A stretch of DNA of 64,000 bases from Selaginella tamariscina (lineage: Eukaryota; Streptophyta; Lycopodiopsida; Selaginellales; Selaginellaceae), in assembly GCA_003024785.1 (NCBI GenBank), contig PUQB01000007.1:124001-188000 (forward strand), written 5' to 3'. Within the stretch, counting starts at the first letter, position 1; each line of letters begins with the position of its first letter. The translations under genes and the position numbers were made by a program. Below, one piece after another: positions 1 to 11,604 of this stretch. The notes under the pieces were generated by a model that was not told the origin of the DNA, did not search any database, and saw nothing but the letters and a program-made list of their open reading frames with translations.

Positions 1-387
1 GATATCATGGAGGGTGTGCTTATATAGTACCATTAATGAACTGATATTGGCTTCTGCTTATGTTAAAATTGACTTTGGAAGCTCTGTAATTAGAGTTTAG
101 AACAGTTAATGTGTTGTAATTACCATGGTAACTAGTTAATATACCCCGTTTAACTTTGTATAGGAGCATAATTCAAATTTTAAAATGCTCAAATTACCTT
201 TAGTCATATTTTACCGTTTTTCTTCCTAATAACACACAAACGTGCAATGTTATCTATATAAAATGATAAACATATATACCATATCGGTTATATTATATAT
301 CACCAAATAACATTACAAGTAGGTTGATGTGTTATTAAGCTGGTTAATAATAAATTTCACTGAAGGCTAATTTGAGTATTTTCAAAA
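1..387. repeat. Inverted copy of the GMC-oxidoreductase upstream region
   Basis: Read on the minus strand, this block matches the DNA just upstream of the GMC oxidoreductase at 57057-57338. The first ~118 bases are almost identical, then the match continues with small indels to about 387. It ends where the CPA first-exon side would begin. The conserved part includes the TATA box. I infer that a second GMC gene, transcribed leftwards, starts just outside the window. Confidence 0.85.
20..26 (-). promoter_or_regulatory. TATA box of an off-window minus-strand gene
   Basis: TATATAA on the minus strand sits at the same place as the TATA box (57314-57320) upstream of the GMC gene ATG at 57360. The conserved stretch runs off the window edge, so the gene it would serve is not visible. 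Confidence 0.5.
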
Positions 388-962
388 CTACCTAGATAAT
401 TTGAAAATTATATAATACTAAAGGGTCAATTTCCTTTTTATATATTTTAAATTAAATATAATTTTATAATTTTACTATTATTAATAATATTTATATTGAT
501 GTGCAAAAGAGTTACTTTGTTAAGGTGTATGTATGTATTACAAAATTGTATGTACGTGTGTACGTAGTAAACTTATTAAAGTGTTTTCTTTTCTTAATTA
601 AATACCTACTTTTTCATGAAAGCTTGTATTATTCCTAAATGTTTTGCATGTGTGTTTGATATTCATATAACAACATCTACGTAAGCAGAGTGCTTTTATA
701 TGGAAATACGTTTACGCTCTCATACGTACCTGACGAACATGAGTTGCGATTATCACGGTAGAAAAGACATCAAAAAACATATTCATAATTAAAGATTAAA
801 TTATATTCATAATTCATATTCCGTTATCTCATGCATAGCATCCAATTTTTTATACATCAAAAGTATTATATATTATTATTATGTCTAAAATACTTTTGAT
901 AAATAAAATACGAATATACTGTTTTAAACGTGTTTCTAGGGCTCCTGAGAATGGTAACCTAG
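388..962. other. AT-rich spacer, no gene seen
   Basis: This is low-complexity AT-rich DNA with no ORF, splice pattern or repeat border that I can support. The PPR reading frame opens directly after the TAG at 960-962. Confidence 0.6.
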
Positions 963-1120
963 GAGGATTATGCAGCCCTACTAGGGAAATGCACCTCCAT
1001 AATTGAACTCAAGCAAATTCATGCCAGGTAAAATTTTAATAATTATATACAACATTTAAACATATATAGTAGTAGTAAGAAAAACCAAGTTAATATAGTC
1101 CTCTTTCTTATAATATATAT

Positions 1121-1156
<36 letters not shown>

Positions 1157-3428
1157 AGTATTGTTATTTCATTTATTGTTTATGTAGAATCTCGGTCTGT
1201 CGGCCTGGAGATGACAGGAAACGTTACCTGGGAAACCTGCTGGTTCAAACGTACGGGAAATGTGGCGCGCTAGAGCAAGCAAGAGAAACATTCGAAAGGA
1301 TTTCAAGCAAGAATGTGTTCTCATGGACGATCCTCATGTCGGCATATGTACAAAATGGGCAAGGCTCAGAAGCCATCCAACTCTTAAGACACATGGACTT
1401 AGTGGGTGACAAGCCTTCCGAAGTGACACTTACTGCTTTATTGGGTGCATGCTCATCTGCTGTACAGGGAGAAACCATACACGGTAGATTCACAGACACA
1501 TCCGATACAGTCGTGGCAAACTCAATCATTAACATGTATGCAAGATGCAAAAGAGTTGATAGGGCAGCTGAAGTGTTTGATTCTATGTTGGTGAAGACTG
1601 TTGTATCGTGGACAATGATTATTACAGCAAATGCCAGCAATGGGCATTTTGAGCAAGCTATGAAGCTCTTCAAAACTATGAATTTGGAGGGAGTAGAACC
1701 CAACAAAGTCACGCTTACTACAGTTCTTGGAGTTTGCTCGAGGATTGGAGATGTCTTGGAAGGAAGAAGAATTCATCTTTGGATCATATCCATGGGCTTG
1801 GAACTTGATCTTGTCGTCGGAAGTTCTCTAATCACATTTTATGGGTAATGTGTGTGTGTGTGTGTGTGTTTTGTTTCAATGGTTGTATATTATGCACATA
1901 GGAAGGTGGGACTTGTTGAGACTGCACGGGTATTGTTCAACCGGATGCAAGTGAAGAATAACGTGACATGGAACTCTATGATTGCAGCATATGTAGAGCA
2001 TGGATATGAATCTGAAGCTATGGAGCTCTACAAGGAGATGGAGAGGGTGCTAACTACAGATGTGCTTACTTTAAGTAGTATACTGGGTGCATGTTCGATG
2101 TTAGAAGCTGGCAAACAGATGCATGCAGTTATTATGGCCCGGAAGCTGCACTTTGACCGTGAAGTTTGCAACTCACTTGTTAACATGTATTCCAAGTAAG
2201 TATGTGTATGTGTATGATATGTATATGTGCGTGCCTGTATATGCCAGGTGTGGTAGCGTGGAGGAAGCAAGGAGAGTTTTTGATAGAACTCCGTGTAGAA
2301 ATTCTATTTCGTGGACTTCGATGATTGCAGCTTATGCAAGGTGTGAGAATGGAGAAGCTGTGCTTGATATGTTTCGCAAGATGGACCTGGAAGGCGTTGA
2401 AGCAAGTGTGGCCAGCGTTGTTTATGCGTTGCAATCATGTACAGGGGTATGTTTTCTCAACACTTTGTGTGTGTGTGTGTGTGTGTTATTCAGTTTTGTT
2501 GCTTGCAGGATTCAAAACGAGGTCTCACCCACGGACAAGCAATTCACTATGCAATATCTGGAAGCAGACTTGAGCACAATGTAGAAGTCCCAAACTCTAT
2601 AGTTGACATGTATGCGAAATGGGAGCTTAAGCACAGCAGAGGCACAATTCTTCGATATCCAAGGCAGAAACCTTGCCAATGCAGTGTCATACACCAACGT
2701 GATATCCGCGTATGTTAGACAAGGAAGTCCTAAACAAGCTCTGAAGATGGTCAAGTTAATGGACCATGAAGGAGTTAAACCGGACAAGGTTGCATTCTCA
2801 GGGATCCTTCAGGCATGTGCCTTGCTAAATGAGCCGGTAAGAGGGCGCAGCTTTCACACACGAGCAGCTCACATGGGATATTCCAACACAAATACTGTGG
2901 GAAACACTCTGTGTACATGTACGGTTGCTTTGAGCAAGTGGAATATGGGGAAGATGTTTTCCTTTGTCTTGGAGAGTACAGAGACGGGAACTCCTTCACG
3001 GCTTTGATATGTGCGTATGCCAGGAACTGCTATATAAACCGTGCATTTCACATGTACCGGGAGATGAACTTGGAGGGATTTGAACCGGGGAACTCCACGT
3101 TTACGGGGATTTTACACGGTTGTGCTCACGTTGGGAAACTTGTGAAGGCCATTGAGTTGTTCATAGAGATGCAAGGAGACTTTGGGATTGTTCCCACTGC
3201 AGAACACTATGGTTGCATTGTTGATGCTCTGGGCGGATGGGATTTATTGAAGAGGCAGAAGAGGTGTTGGAGAGTATGCCTTTTGAGCCGGATGCTGTCG
3301 CGTGGAGATCTTTACTTGCTTCCCATGCTAGAATTCAACATGGAGCTGGTGAGTGTGAGCTGATTAAACTTACAAGATTAAGTCTGATATCGAATGATTT
3401 GAATAAAGAATATCCCGCTAGGGCTTAG
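963..3428 (+). pseudogene. Pentatricopeptide repeat (PPR) gene, frameshifted
   Basis: PPR proteins are helical-repeat RNA-binding factors of organelles. Five exons can be traced: about 963-1027, 1188-1844, 1902-2195, 2248-2446 and 2509-3428, each joined by GT-AG introns of 50-160 bases in matching phase. The protein starts in a typical way (YAALLGKCTS.IELKQIHAR), then shows repeated 35-residue units such as NVFSWTILMSAYVQNGQ and MDLVGDKPSEVTLTALLGAC, ending near EPDAVAWRSLLASHARI. Three one-base deletions break the last exon, near 2620, 2910 and 3232, and the usual C-terminal E domain is replaced by unrelated residues to the stop at 3426. No in-frame start ATG is visible in exon 1. It is either a pseudogene or a gene damaged by assembly indels. 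The target RNA cannot be told. Confidence 0.85.
1120..1154. repeat. (GA)n microsatellite in PPR intron 1
   Basis: About 15 GA units lie close to the acceptor of the first PPR intron. Confidence 0.9.
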
Positions 3429-3476
3429 TGGGCATTTTTAGGGCTGTTGGTGTCGACTACATTGATCTCGTAAGAA

Positions 3477-6272
3477 ATGGAGGAATCCAAGATTGTTGTG
3501 AACACACTTGTACTGTGGGTTGTAGTTATTTCTAGAACAGGATATGAACTACCGAGTGTAGAAGCAGCCCCATCACTTCAGAGTCTGCAGGATGCCAACT
3601 CACTCATGGGCTTCAAGTCCCAGATATGGAGCGACCCATTAGCATCCATGAGCAACTGGAAACTAGATCCTCTTGTTGGTCACGCCTGCTTCTGGAACGG
3701 AGTTAACTGCACGGACCTTGTTGCTTACCGAGTTAGCTCTCTACAGGTATCACCAAGGTAACATTTCTTCATATGCATTGTATTTTACATGTAGAGACTA
3801 TAACGTGTGCGTGTGTGTATATAGCTGTCTGGGGTGAATCTCATTGGACCGCTCTCAAGCAACTTGGGAACCCTAACCGAGCTCCTTGTACTCAACCTGT
3901 CGGATAACGGAATCACGGGCTCCATCCCGATTGCACTTGGACAATGCACAAAGCTTACAGTCCTGGATCTCAGCAGGAACTCAATGACTGCTTTAGTTCC
4001 TAATGCAGTCGGTTTACTTACCAGCTTGGTCCAGCTGTACCTCAACCGCAACCAGTTCATCGGACCCATCGGATTTGCATCCACGTTGGTTTCTCTCAAC
4101 AGAGCTCTCCTTAGAATACAATAACTTTACCGGTTACCCATTCACTGCACTGGCTAAACTCGACAACATAACATACCTCAACTTAGGCTTCAACAACTTC
4201 TCTGGAACTATAGACCCAAGTGACATCACTCACTTCAATGGAAGTCTGGAACAGCTCGTTCTGGCCGGGAACCTGTTCCAGGGACCGATACCGTCGTCCG
4301 TATCCTACCTCACCAATCTCGAGGCACTCGACTTAAGCAACAACAGTTTCATTGGGTCGGTTCTTCCTGAGTTCCAGTACTGCATCAACCTCACATATCT
4401 CAATATTAGTTACAACAACCTGAATGGGACTATCCCAAGAGTGCTAGGCAAGCTACAGTCACTTGCAGTACTCGACCTGACTGATACTGGGATTGGAGGG
4501 GACTTAAACTCTGGGATCCCGAATTGCACCGCTTTGACACAACTACGGCTTAGTGCAAATTATCTTACTGGGAGCATTCCCAGTGGGATTGGGAACCTGC
4601 AGCAGCTGAACTATCTGGATTTGTCTAGTAATATGTTGTCAGGCACCCTGCCTCCAGAGCTTGGTTCTCTGCCACTTTCTACGGTCAACCTGTCTTCAAA
4701 CAGATTAAGTGGACCTCTTGTGGACATGGCCTGGAATACCCTTGTGTTTGATGCCTCCAATAATAATCTCACAGGGGCTATTCCAGATAGTTATGCATAT
4801 CTGCAGCTACTCCAGGTGTGTGTGCGTGTGTCTGCGCGCGCGCGTGTGTGAACTAAAGGGTTTGTGTAGACTCTATTGCTCAGGAACAATCAACTAAGTG
4901 GCAAACTTCCGGTTGACTTGGGAAAGTCTCCGACCCTTCAGGTTGTAGATCTCACAGGTATCTTAATGAAAGTTTGGACACACACACACACACATGCAGC
5001 ACTCATGCGGTCACCATGAATACAGGAAACAATCTGACAGGCAGAATTCCATTAACACTCGCGGGTGCAAACATGAACATGTTTAGTGTTTCGAGCAACT
5101 TTCTACAAGGTGAAATACCACCAACAGATGTAATGATGAGATTCTCCCCGAATGCTTTCCTTCCTGGTAAGTTGACGTGCGTGCGTGCGAGTGTGTTAGA
5201 AACATTTATACGACATGTGTATGGCAGGTAATCCTGAGCTGTGTGGCAAAGTTATAGAGAAGGGATGCCCATTCAAGGGTTTCCCAAGATGGGCAGAGAT
5301 TATACTAGGAATCTTTCCCGCTGTTATTGCTGGGCTTCTTTTGGCTCTTCTAATTGGGTGGTTATTTCCACGCGGTGATATATCGGCAATAAAAGTCAGA
5401 AAATGCACCGATGACTTCAATAATGCCAACCTTATTGGTGTTGGATGGATGTCAACTGTGTATAAGGGAACATTACCAGGTCTCTCTCTAAATAATCTGT
5501 TTAATGAACACAAGTAAGAGTTGAGTTTTTGTTTCAGTGGTAAAAATGTAGCAGTGAAGAGGTACCGTCAAGAGTATTACAAGGAGCACAACTTTGAGCT
5601 TGAAAGAAAGCTCTTATTGGATTTAAAACATCCAAATATTGTCAAAGTTTTAGGCTCCTGCTCAAATGGACTCAAGGCATTGGTTCTTGAGCATATTCCT
5701 AATGGCAATTTGGATATGCACTTGAAGGTAGAAATACATAATTAGTATACATTATATACAGTTCTTGCACTCTGCAGAATTTGTCATGGGAAGCAGAGAT
5801 TGGATATCGGGGCAGGTGTAGCACAGGCTTAGCATATCTTCATGGGGAATGGCAATCTCCACATGCATTACACTGCGATTTAAAGAAAACTAGCATTCTT
5901 TTGGATGACAAGTTTAATCCAAAGTTAACTGATATCAGGCTGGCAAGCTCTATTGGAAGCTCTATTACTGAAGGTTCCCTCCCTTATCGACCACCAGGTG
6001 AGGTGCACGTGTGTGTGTGCGTGCATGTGTATGTTAAAATGGACTCATGCGTGTGACTGAAAGACGAGCAGAATACACATTGCCACCATTTCCTACGACA
6101 TCTGGAGACGTGTATGCTTTCGGAACCCTGTCGATGGAACTGCTAACTGGTGTAAAAGCTTCAAACAGTGGCCTTCTTCAATGGAGCGTGAAGCAAGCGT
6201 ACCCGCACAAACTTGAGTCTGTGATTGACTCCCAAGTATGCATTGTGTGTGTGTGTGTGGTGTGTGTGTGTG

Positions 6273-6312
<40 letters not shown>

Positions 6313-6510
6313 GTGAATGATCATTTGCAGATTCTTGATGGTGCTTCCCAAGAGCAAATAGCAATGTTTGCAAAGATTGCTGTCCAATGCACTCGTGACT
6401 TGCCTGGTGAACGTCCCAATATGCAGGACGTGCTTAATATGTTTCGCACTGCCTATGGAACTCCGATACGGTACACGCACAAATACCATAATAAGCTCAA
6501 ACTTGTTTAG
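3477..6510 (+). CDS. LRR receptor-like protein kinase with degenerate kinase (pseudokinase)
   Basis: This is a plasma-membrane receptor-like kinase with about nine exons: 3477-3746, 3825-4815, 4870-4957, 5026-5166, 5228-~5479, 5538-5727, 5778-5997, 6072-6235 and 6331-6510. An N-terminal hydrophobic leader is followed by an LRR N-cap with a C-x6-C pair, about 15 plant-type LRRs (LxxLxLxxNxLxGxIP), a membrane helix (ILGIFPAVIAGLLLALLIGW) and a kinase domain. The VAVK lysine and the alphaC glutamate region are present. The catalytic loop reads HCDLKK instead of HRDLKxxN, and DFG is replaced by DIR, so catalysis is unlikely. Two indels break the frame: an extra A near 4100 and one base missing at the exon 5/6 junction. 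It resembles the LRR-RLK subfamily with a short juxtamembrane region; ligand unknown. It could be a decaying gene. Confidence 0.8.
6243..6309. repeat. (GT)n(GA)n compound microsatellite in the last LRR-RLK intron
   Basis: GT units begin seven bases after the donor at 6236 and pass into a GA run of about 15 units before the acceptor at 6330. Confidence 0.9.
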
Positions 6511-6689
6511 CAGTGTTTGTCCAGCACTAACGATCTTTAATAAGTGCAGAGTATGAGAGATCTGTGGTCTTTTCAGCGTGGTTGATTGTCGAATTGTATA
6601 CATATACCGCTAACGAAAGTGTCCTTTTTAAAGTTAGTGGATCAGTTCAGCATCAATGGAGCACCAAGTTAAACTTAAGAACAAACAGA

Positions 6690-7680
6690 TCATGCACACA
6701 CACCCACAGGCATACATATATGCACACATGTACCTCTTGAGAGTGTTGTAAACGTTTTGACCCAGTCATGACGAAATTTGACCCATGCACTCGCTATTTC
6801 TTCATAAAGGCTCATCTGTAAGTAAATATTAAAAATGCCAGTAAACGCTATGTACGTAGTATACATAGATAAATAGAAACGTATATATATTATGATATGC
6901 ATGTTCAGTTGAACTATGTAAATTAATCATCAGATATATCATTGATAATTTATATATTTAGTCGTTGTATCAAACACAAAAGTATAATGTAAATACTATA
7001 TCACACACGCGTGCACACAACCTCTTGACTTGAGAGTGTTGTAAAAGGAGGTCAACCGGGTCAGTATTAGCTAATGACAGTTCAATTAAGTTTTCCCAGA
7101 CAAGGAATATCCCGTCGAATCTGGAGAAACAGCACCTCGAATATGCATTTCTTCCACACTTGGTTTTGTAAAAGATCCTCCACAAAGTATAATTGATCTG
7201 GACATAATGTATATAAAAAACAATGCATATCTATATGTTGTGTGTCTGCATACGTGTATATACATTTATTGTACAAGTATCTATGAAATACTTGTCTATT
7301 ATTATTATGCTGTCGTTTTATATATACATATGTGTGTGTGTGTCTCTAAATATATTTATGTGCAGCATGTTGTTTGCTTGATAACCGTGTTTAGTAGCAA
7401 CCTCAAGTGGAGCACGGGATGTTATCACTACGGCACCATCCTGTGGGCATGGTATATTCGTGCGTCGAAGCATGCAATCACATCCCCCTGTAAAATATGT
7501 ATATAAGTGCGTACAGAACGTGTATGCACTTATATATGCATTCGACATAGACACACACGTACCTGGTTGGACAAGCTGCGTGGATACAGCAAGAGACGAA
7601 ATTGCAAGAATGTGATCAAAGAGGGAAGGAACGGGATCGCATGAACTAATAACACTTTTTCCAGCCAACACATCCCTTAC
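6690..7680 (-). pseudogene. Truncated, rearranged copy of FKGP exons 2-5
   Basis: This is the same orientation and exon order as the FKGP gene at 17422-21955. Exon 2 sequence (DPVPSLFDHILAISSLAVS) lies at about 7563-7671, exon 3 (NIPCPQDGAVVITSRAPLEV) at about 7370-7500, exon 4 at 7030-7200, and the start of exon 5 (MSLYEEIASAWVK) at about 6750-6815. Exon 2 lacks about 95 bases that the full gene has, exon 4 has deletions and frame breaks, and exon 5 stops after HDWVKT. There it is joined directly to another copy of the exon 4 end (SQEV side, about 6730-6752). The start exon and all kinase exons are absent, so it cannot make FKGP. Confidence 0.85.
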
Positions 7681-7689
7681 ATAATAACA

Positions 7690-7703
7690 TCGAGCTGGAC
7701 AAC

Positions 7704-7737
<34 letters not shown>

Positions 7738-9120
7738 AGAGAGAGAGAGAGTTGATAAACTGAGAAAGGAAAACTCAATCTAACGTGTATTCACTGTTGC
7801 CTTCAAAGGTTGAGTGCTGATGCATTGGAAGGGGGAAAAAGCCATTAACGATATTGTTAACAGTTCACTTATCAAAAATCTGGCCATAATAACATCGAGC
7901 TGGACAACGTGTGTGTGTGTGTGTTTTATTACAAGTTTCACGGCTTTATTGGCCAGAAAACTTGTAATACTACAGTCAAGAGCCTGTCAAAGGTGTTTAT
8001 ATTCACCACTTATATGTATGCTGTTCCCGTATATCACATGCTCGGCAGCTCCAGCTAAAAGATTAATACTTTCGCTACTGCACCTGAGAGTCTTCCTGCT
8101 TGGAGTGTTTATTTTATGGAATGTTCTTCTGTCTTCCACTGGGTGTACATAAATGATATATTTAATCGAGATTTTGATTTTGATAAACAGGTATATTAAT
8201 TAATATGGCTATTTTCACACTTATATTTTATATATGTTTTATATTTTTCAGGTGGTAAGAAACAAACTCTAAAGCCCTTGCTAATGGGAGTTTAAATATA
8301 AGCCAAGCTGTAGTTTTCTTTGGGCTTGATGTATGCTCTTTAACAATACCACCACGTAAGCGTTTAGGAGCTGCACCTAGTGCATATCCCTTGATGAAGA
8401 GGCTTACATACTGGGTAAGTGCGCGTGTGCGCGCGTGTTTTAACACTCGGTAAACAGCCTAGGATGGTCCGAGGTCACGAGTGGAAACTTAACATGTCAG
8501 TTCTCCTGCCTTTGTTTCTTGCTGGCGTGCTGGTACAAGGTACATACTCTATGTGTGTGTGAAGGTATCCTCGCTTTGTGAAGGACAAGAAAGATGATGT
8601 TCAGGCGAGACAGCTATCTTATGTGAATTCAGGGTGGCATATCTCATCTTTCATGGCAAGTATAAGTATATACAGGGGACTTGTCAAAACCTATCATATA
8701 GTTGTCCCTGTGCATTTTATTAAGCTACAGGTTTATCTCGGCTTGGTGCGATCATGTTTAGCGGGATTGTTTAAGGATAAACACATGAAATAGTTTCTAT
8801 AACTTTTCCTGGTCAGCCAAACAAATCTAAGAGCAACATCCAGAAAATACAACCTGACTTTGCAAGCAAAAGGATAACGAATTTTGCATTTTATCCTGCA
8901 TGGGCAACGTACATACGTCCGGACAAGGAGTGGAAAGCCATACATAGGCACCACGTTTACAGAAATCCCCTGATGCTGAACCTAGACTTCAGAAGTCGGA
9001 TTCTTAAACAACCAGTGTGCAGCATGGCTCATGAACCTAGACTTCAGAAGTCGGATTCTTAAAACCAGCGTACATTGCTGCACACTGGTACCGTGAGGGA
9101 GAAAAGAGATTTACCTGAAG
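7690..9120 (+). pseudogene. COQ2-like (UbiA 4-hydroxybenzoate polyprenyltransferase) relic, copy 1
   Basis: Fragments of the mitochondrial ubiquinone-pathway prenyltransferase can be read in order. A possible leader region is at 7936-8060, then SQAVVFFGLDV near 8300, then the family's YPLMKRLTYW at about 8382-8411 followed by a good GTAAGT donor. Next come SVLLPLFLAGV near 8495-8530 and the Asp-rich DKKDDVQAR near 8583-8610, which corresponds to the second Asp motif region. Stops, lost exons and indels interrupt all of these. The block is collinear with 59610-61610. The COQ2 assignment rests on remembered family motifs. Confidence 0.6.
8974..9061. repeat. Two direct copies of a 32-base unit
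   Basis: The unit beginning CATGAACCTAGACTTCAG occurs at about 8974 and again at about 9029, separated by 20-odd bases. The matching right-hand block carries it once, at about 61509. Confidence 0.75.
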
Positions 9121-9544
9121 GAGTGATGCAATGGTGACGTGTATACACAGCACACATCTGTATATATTCACAAAAACCAGCCTGTGTACATATATATCGC
9201 AATGATGAGTTATACCTGCTTTTTTCCTGTAAATTATAAGTATTGCTTTTCCTGTAAATTTTTTAATAAATGTAAATTAGAGTAGAAGTGTTTATGATAC
9301 TCTTTGAAAATATCTGTTTTTTTTTACTAGAAATTTCCACATACTTTTACTATTACAGTGATTAATTAGTGTTTTAGTTGTTTTCTTAGTAAAAACATTT
9401 GAATCTATATTTATACGTAGTTCAGAACGGCTTATTACAGAAATATTTAATGGTTTGGTGTATACACATAATCTCACTAGAATGATGTTCTCATTAAAGT
9501 TACATGCCACCGCACAGCACACATAATGTTTATGTATATGTTTA
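9121..9544. other. AT-rich spacer, no gene seen
   Basis: Only short ORFs of no recognisable family are present. I see no RNA gene or repeat border. Confidence 0.5.
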
Positions 9545-10322
9545 TGGTCTTACGTATCATATACATTTGCAAATCACTTGGATAAAGAAGCAGTTTTGAT
9601 CCATATCGACCCAAGTTGCAAAGTGTACACGCGATACATTGCAATAGGGAGAGGCTTGATAATTTAAATCATATGTGAAATTGTATTTGTTAAGTATACA
9701 CTTGTATGCATTCATATGTACTTATGATGTATTATGTAAATATTATTAAAATTTTAAATAATGAGGCATGTGAACATATTGATATGGACGTATTTATACA
9801 GATTTATTGGTGAATCTTAAAATGGTTTAAGTGGAAAGGATAATTTTAGTGATTCTGAAATATTAATGTTCAACATGGAAACAAAAGTTTCATTGGAATT
9901 ATTATCGATGGAGTGGATCACAATGTTAATTATTTATCTCTTTTTAATTATGAATTAATTTAATTTATATTTAACATAATCTTGTTAATTGAGTGGAGAG
10001 CGCACTGACATTTAGAAAACCACTCTTTATTATAATTAATAATGTTATCAATTGGGTGAACAAAACATATATTTATTATAAACTTATACAGTTACATTAA
10101 TATTTATTTAATATACATAAAGTGTGTGTATAATATTGTCAAATCATGTTATGATTTTGTATCATATGAGAATGAGAAATTAATTTTGAAGTGGCTTTAA
10201 GTCAAATAAGTATAATAAGTCAACACATTTACAATTTACAACATATATTAATAGGCATTGCTATGTCTTTTAATGTGTAACATTTATACAATGTTACAAG
10301 AGACAATGAAGTGACATTGGAC
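9545..10322. repeat. AT-rich block with an inverted homologue at 62615-63440
   Basis: Landmarks found here on the plus strand and at 62615-63440 on the minus strand, in the same order, include ACATTGCAATAGGGAGAG, AATTGTATTTGTTAAGTATA, AAGTATAATAAGTCAACACA and GAAGTGACATTGGA. The end of the match touches a possible minus-strand exon in the right copy; that ORF is broken in this copy. Confidence 0.75.
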
Positions 10323-11179
10323 TTATATATTGAACCTATGAATAATGAGTCTTATATATATGTTATATAAGCAAAGAAATAAGTATATTATATTTCATGT
10401 ACAAAATAATTGTATGTTCAAGAATTAAAATTGTTATGTCATTAATAAGATTCTTTATTTATAAAATTTATGTTTAAGACTTAAAATTGTTAAGTCATTA
10501 ATAAAAATTTCATCTACAATGTGAGTACCACCCATTCTTTTCCTTTGTCATAAAATTTCACTAAGAATTAAATCATGTTCATTCTTACATATGTAGAAAA
10601 GATATAATTCACATCCAGAAATTCAGAAACACCTTTAAACATTCTAAAACATCTTATCCTGAACATTTCGTTTCCATAGGAAATTGTAATAAAAATGTTT
10701 ATATGTTGTTTAATATGGACGAGCCATATATGGGACTACTTAAAACACCACAATTTAAAAAAACTTAAATATTTTAAATTTAAAAAATTTTAAAGGGCGT
10801 ATTCTACAAACTAACTAAATTTAAATACCTTTAGTATATTTATTAAAAGCAATTAAATATATAATTAACTATTTATTATTAATTTATTATATTTAAATGA
10901 AATTTATAAATGGTTTATATGCGTGTGTATAATGTAATTTTATGTTGAAGAAGCTAAAGTTAGTGCAAAATTAAAATGTAATACTTTAAAACATATACGT
11001 TCTAGTAAATTTTGTTACATTGAATATATTAAATTCACCGGTTGCTACACCTCCACCTAACCAATTTTCCAACACGAGGGTCCATGGCCTCTTGAACACA
11101 CAAGTAATGTAATTGAGTTCATTAGTTAGCTATTGTGTGACACTGAAATAGTTTATCACGAGAGAGAGAGGAGAGAAAG
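10323..11179. repeat. AT-rich spacer; 10540-10855 repeated at the window's right end
   Basis: From about 10540 to 10855 this matches 63640-64000 in direct orientation, ending in the shared AAGGGCGTATTCT stretch. No coding potential is visible. A short GA-rich run precedes the retroelement at 11180. Confidence 0.65.
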
Positions 11180-11538
11180 TGTAACGCTCCTAACACACGT
11201 GTATAGACACGCACACAAGATCTGCCAACTCAAACCCCCAACCAAAGAACACGTGGTGTTCTCCCCCGAGCAATACGCAAACTTGCAATATCGTGTGCTT
11301 AACACACTAGTACAGTACTTTTTGCTAGTACCCAGCTCGTCCTAAGGACCGTGATCACCCTAAACACTCTTGTCCCTTTTTATATCATAGGCCTATATCC
11401 TTTTTATTTATGGACTCTCTATTTATGGACTGTGTACCTTTTATGGGACTTCCAGATCTATGTACACATGTCATTAGTATATTCTTGAATATTCCACCTA
11501 GCAGTTATGAGTCCTTTACGTAAGTCTACTTCCTTACA
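11180..11538 (-). repeat. 3' LTR of the gypsy element at 11180-15552
   Basis: A 359-base LTR with TG...CA ends, next to the polypurine tract. It differs from the other LTR at roughly seven places, mostly small indels in C or T runs, which suggests a young insertion. Confidence 0.92.
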
Positions 11539-11604
11539 TTCCTCCCCCTTTTACAAAGATCTTTGTCCTCAAAGATCGAAGAACCAAATTTCAGTGTGCA
11601 CACA

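Noticed and set aside
2600-3240. Extra introns in PPR exon 5 to explain the frame changes
   Set aside because: The protein homology is continuous across 2620, 2910 and 3232 and only one base is missing each time. No GT-AG pair fits.
5480-5537. Alternative donor at 5514 for the LRR-RLK, giving a 24-base intron in frame
   Set aside because: An intron of 24 bases is below the usual minimum, and it would add an unrelated stretch before the GKNVAVK motif. A one-base loss is simpler.
7207-7506. 99-residue plus-strand ORF
   Set aside because: It is antisense to the FKGP relic and mostly low-complexity.
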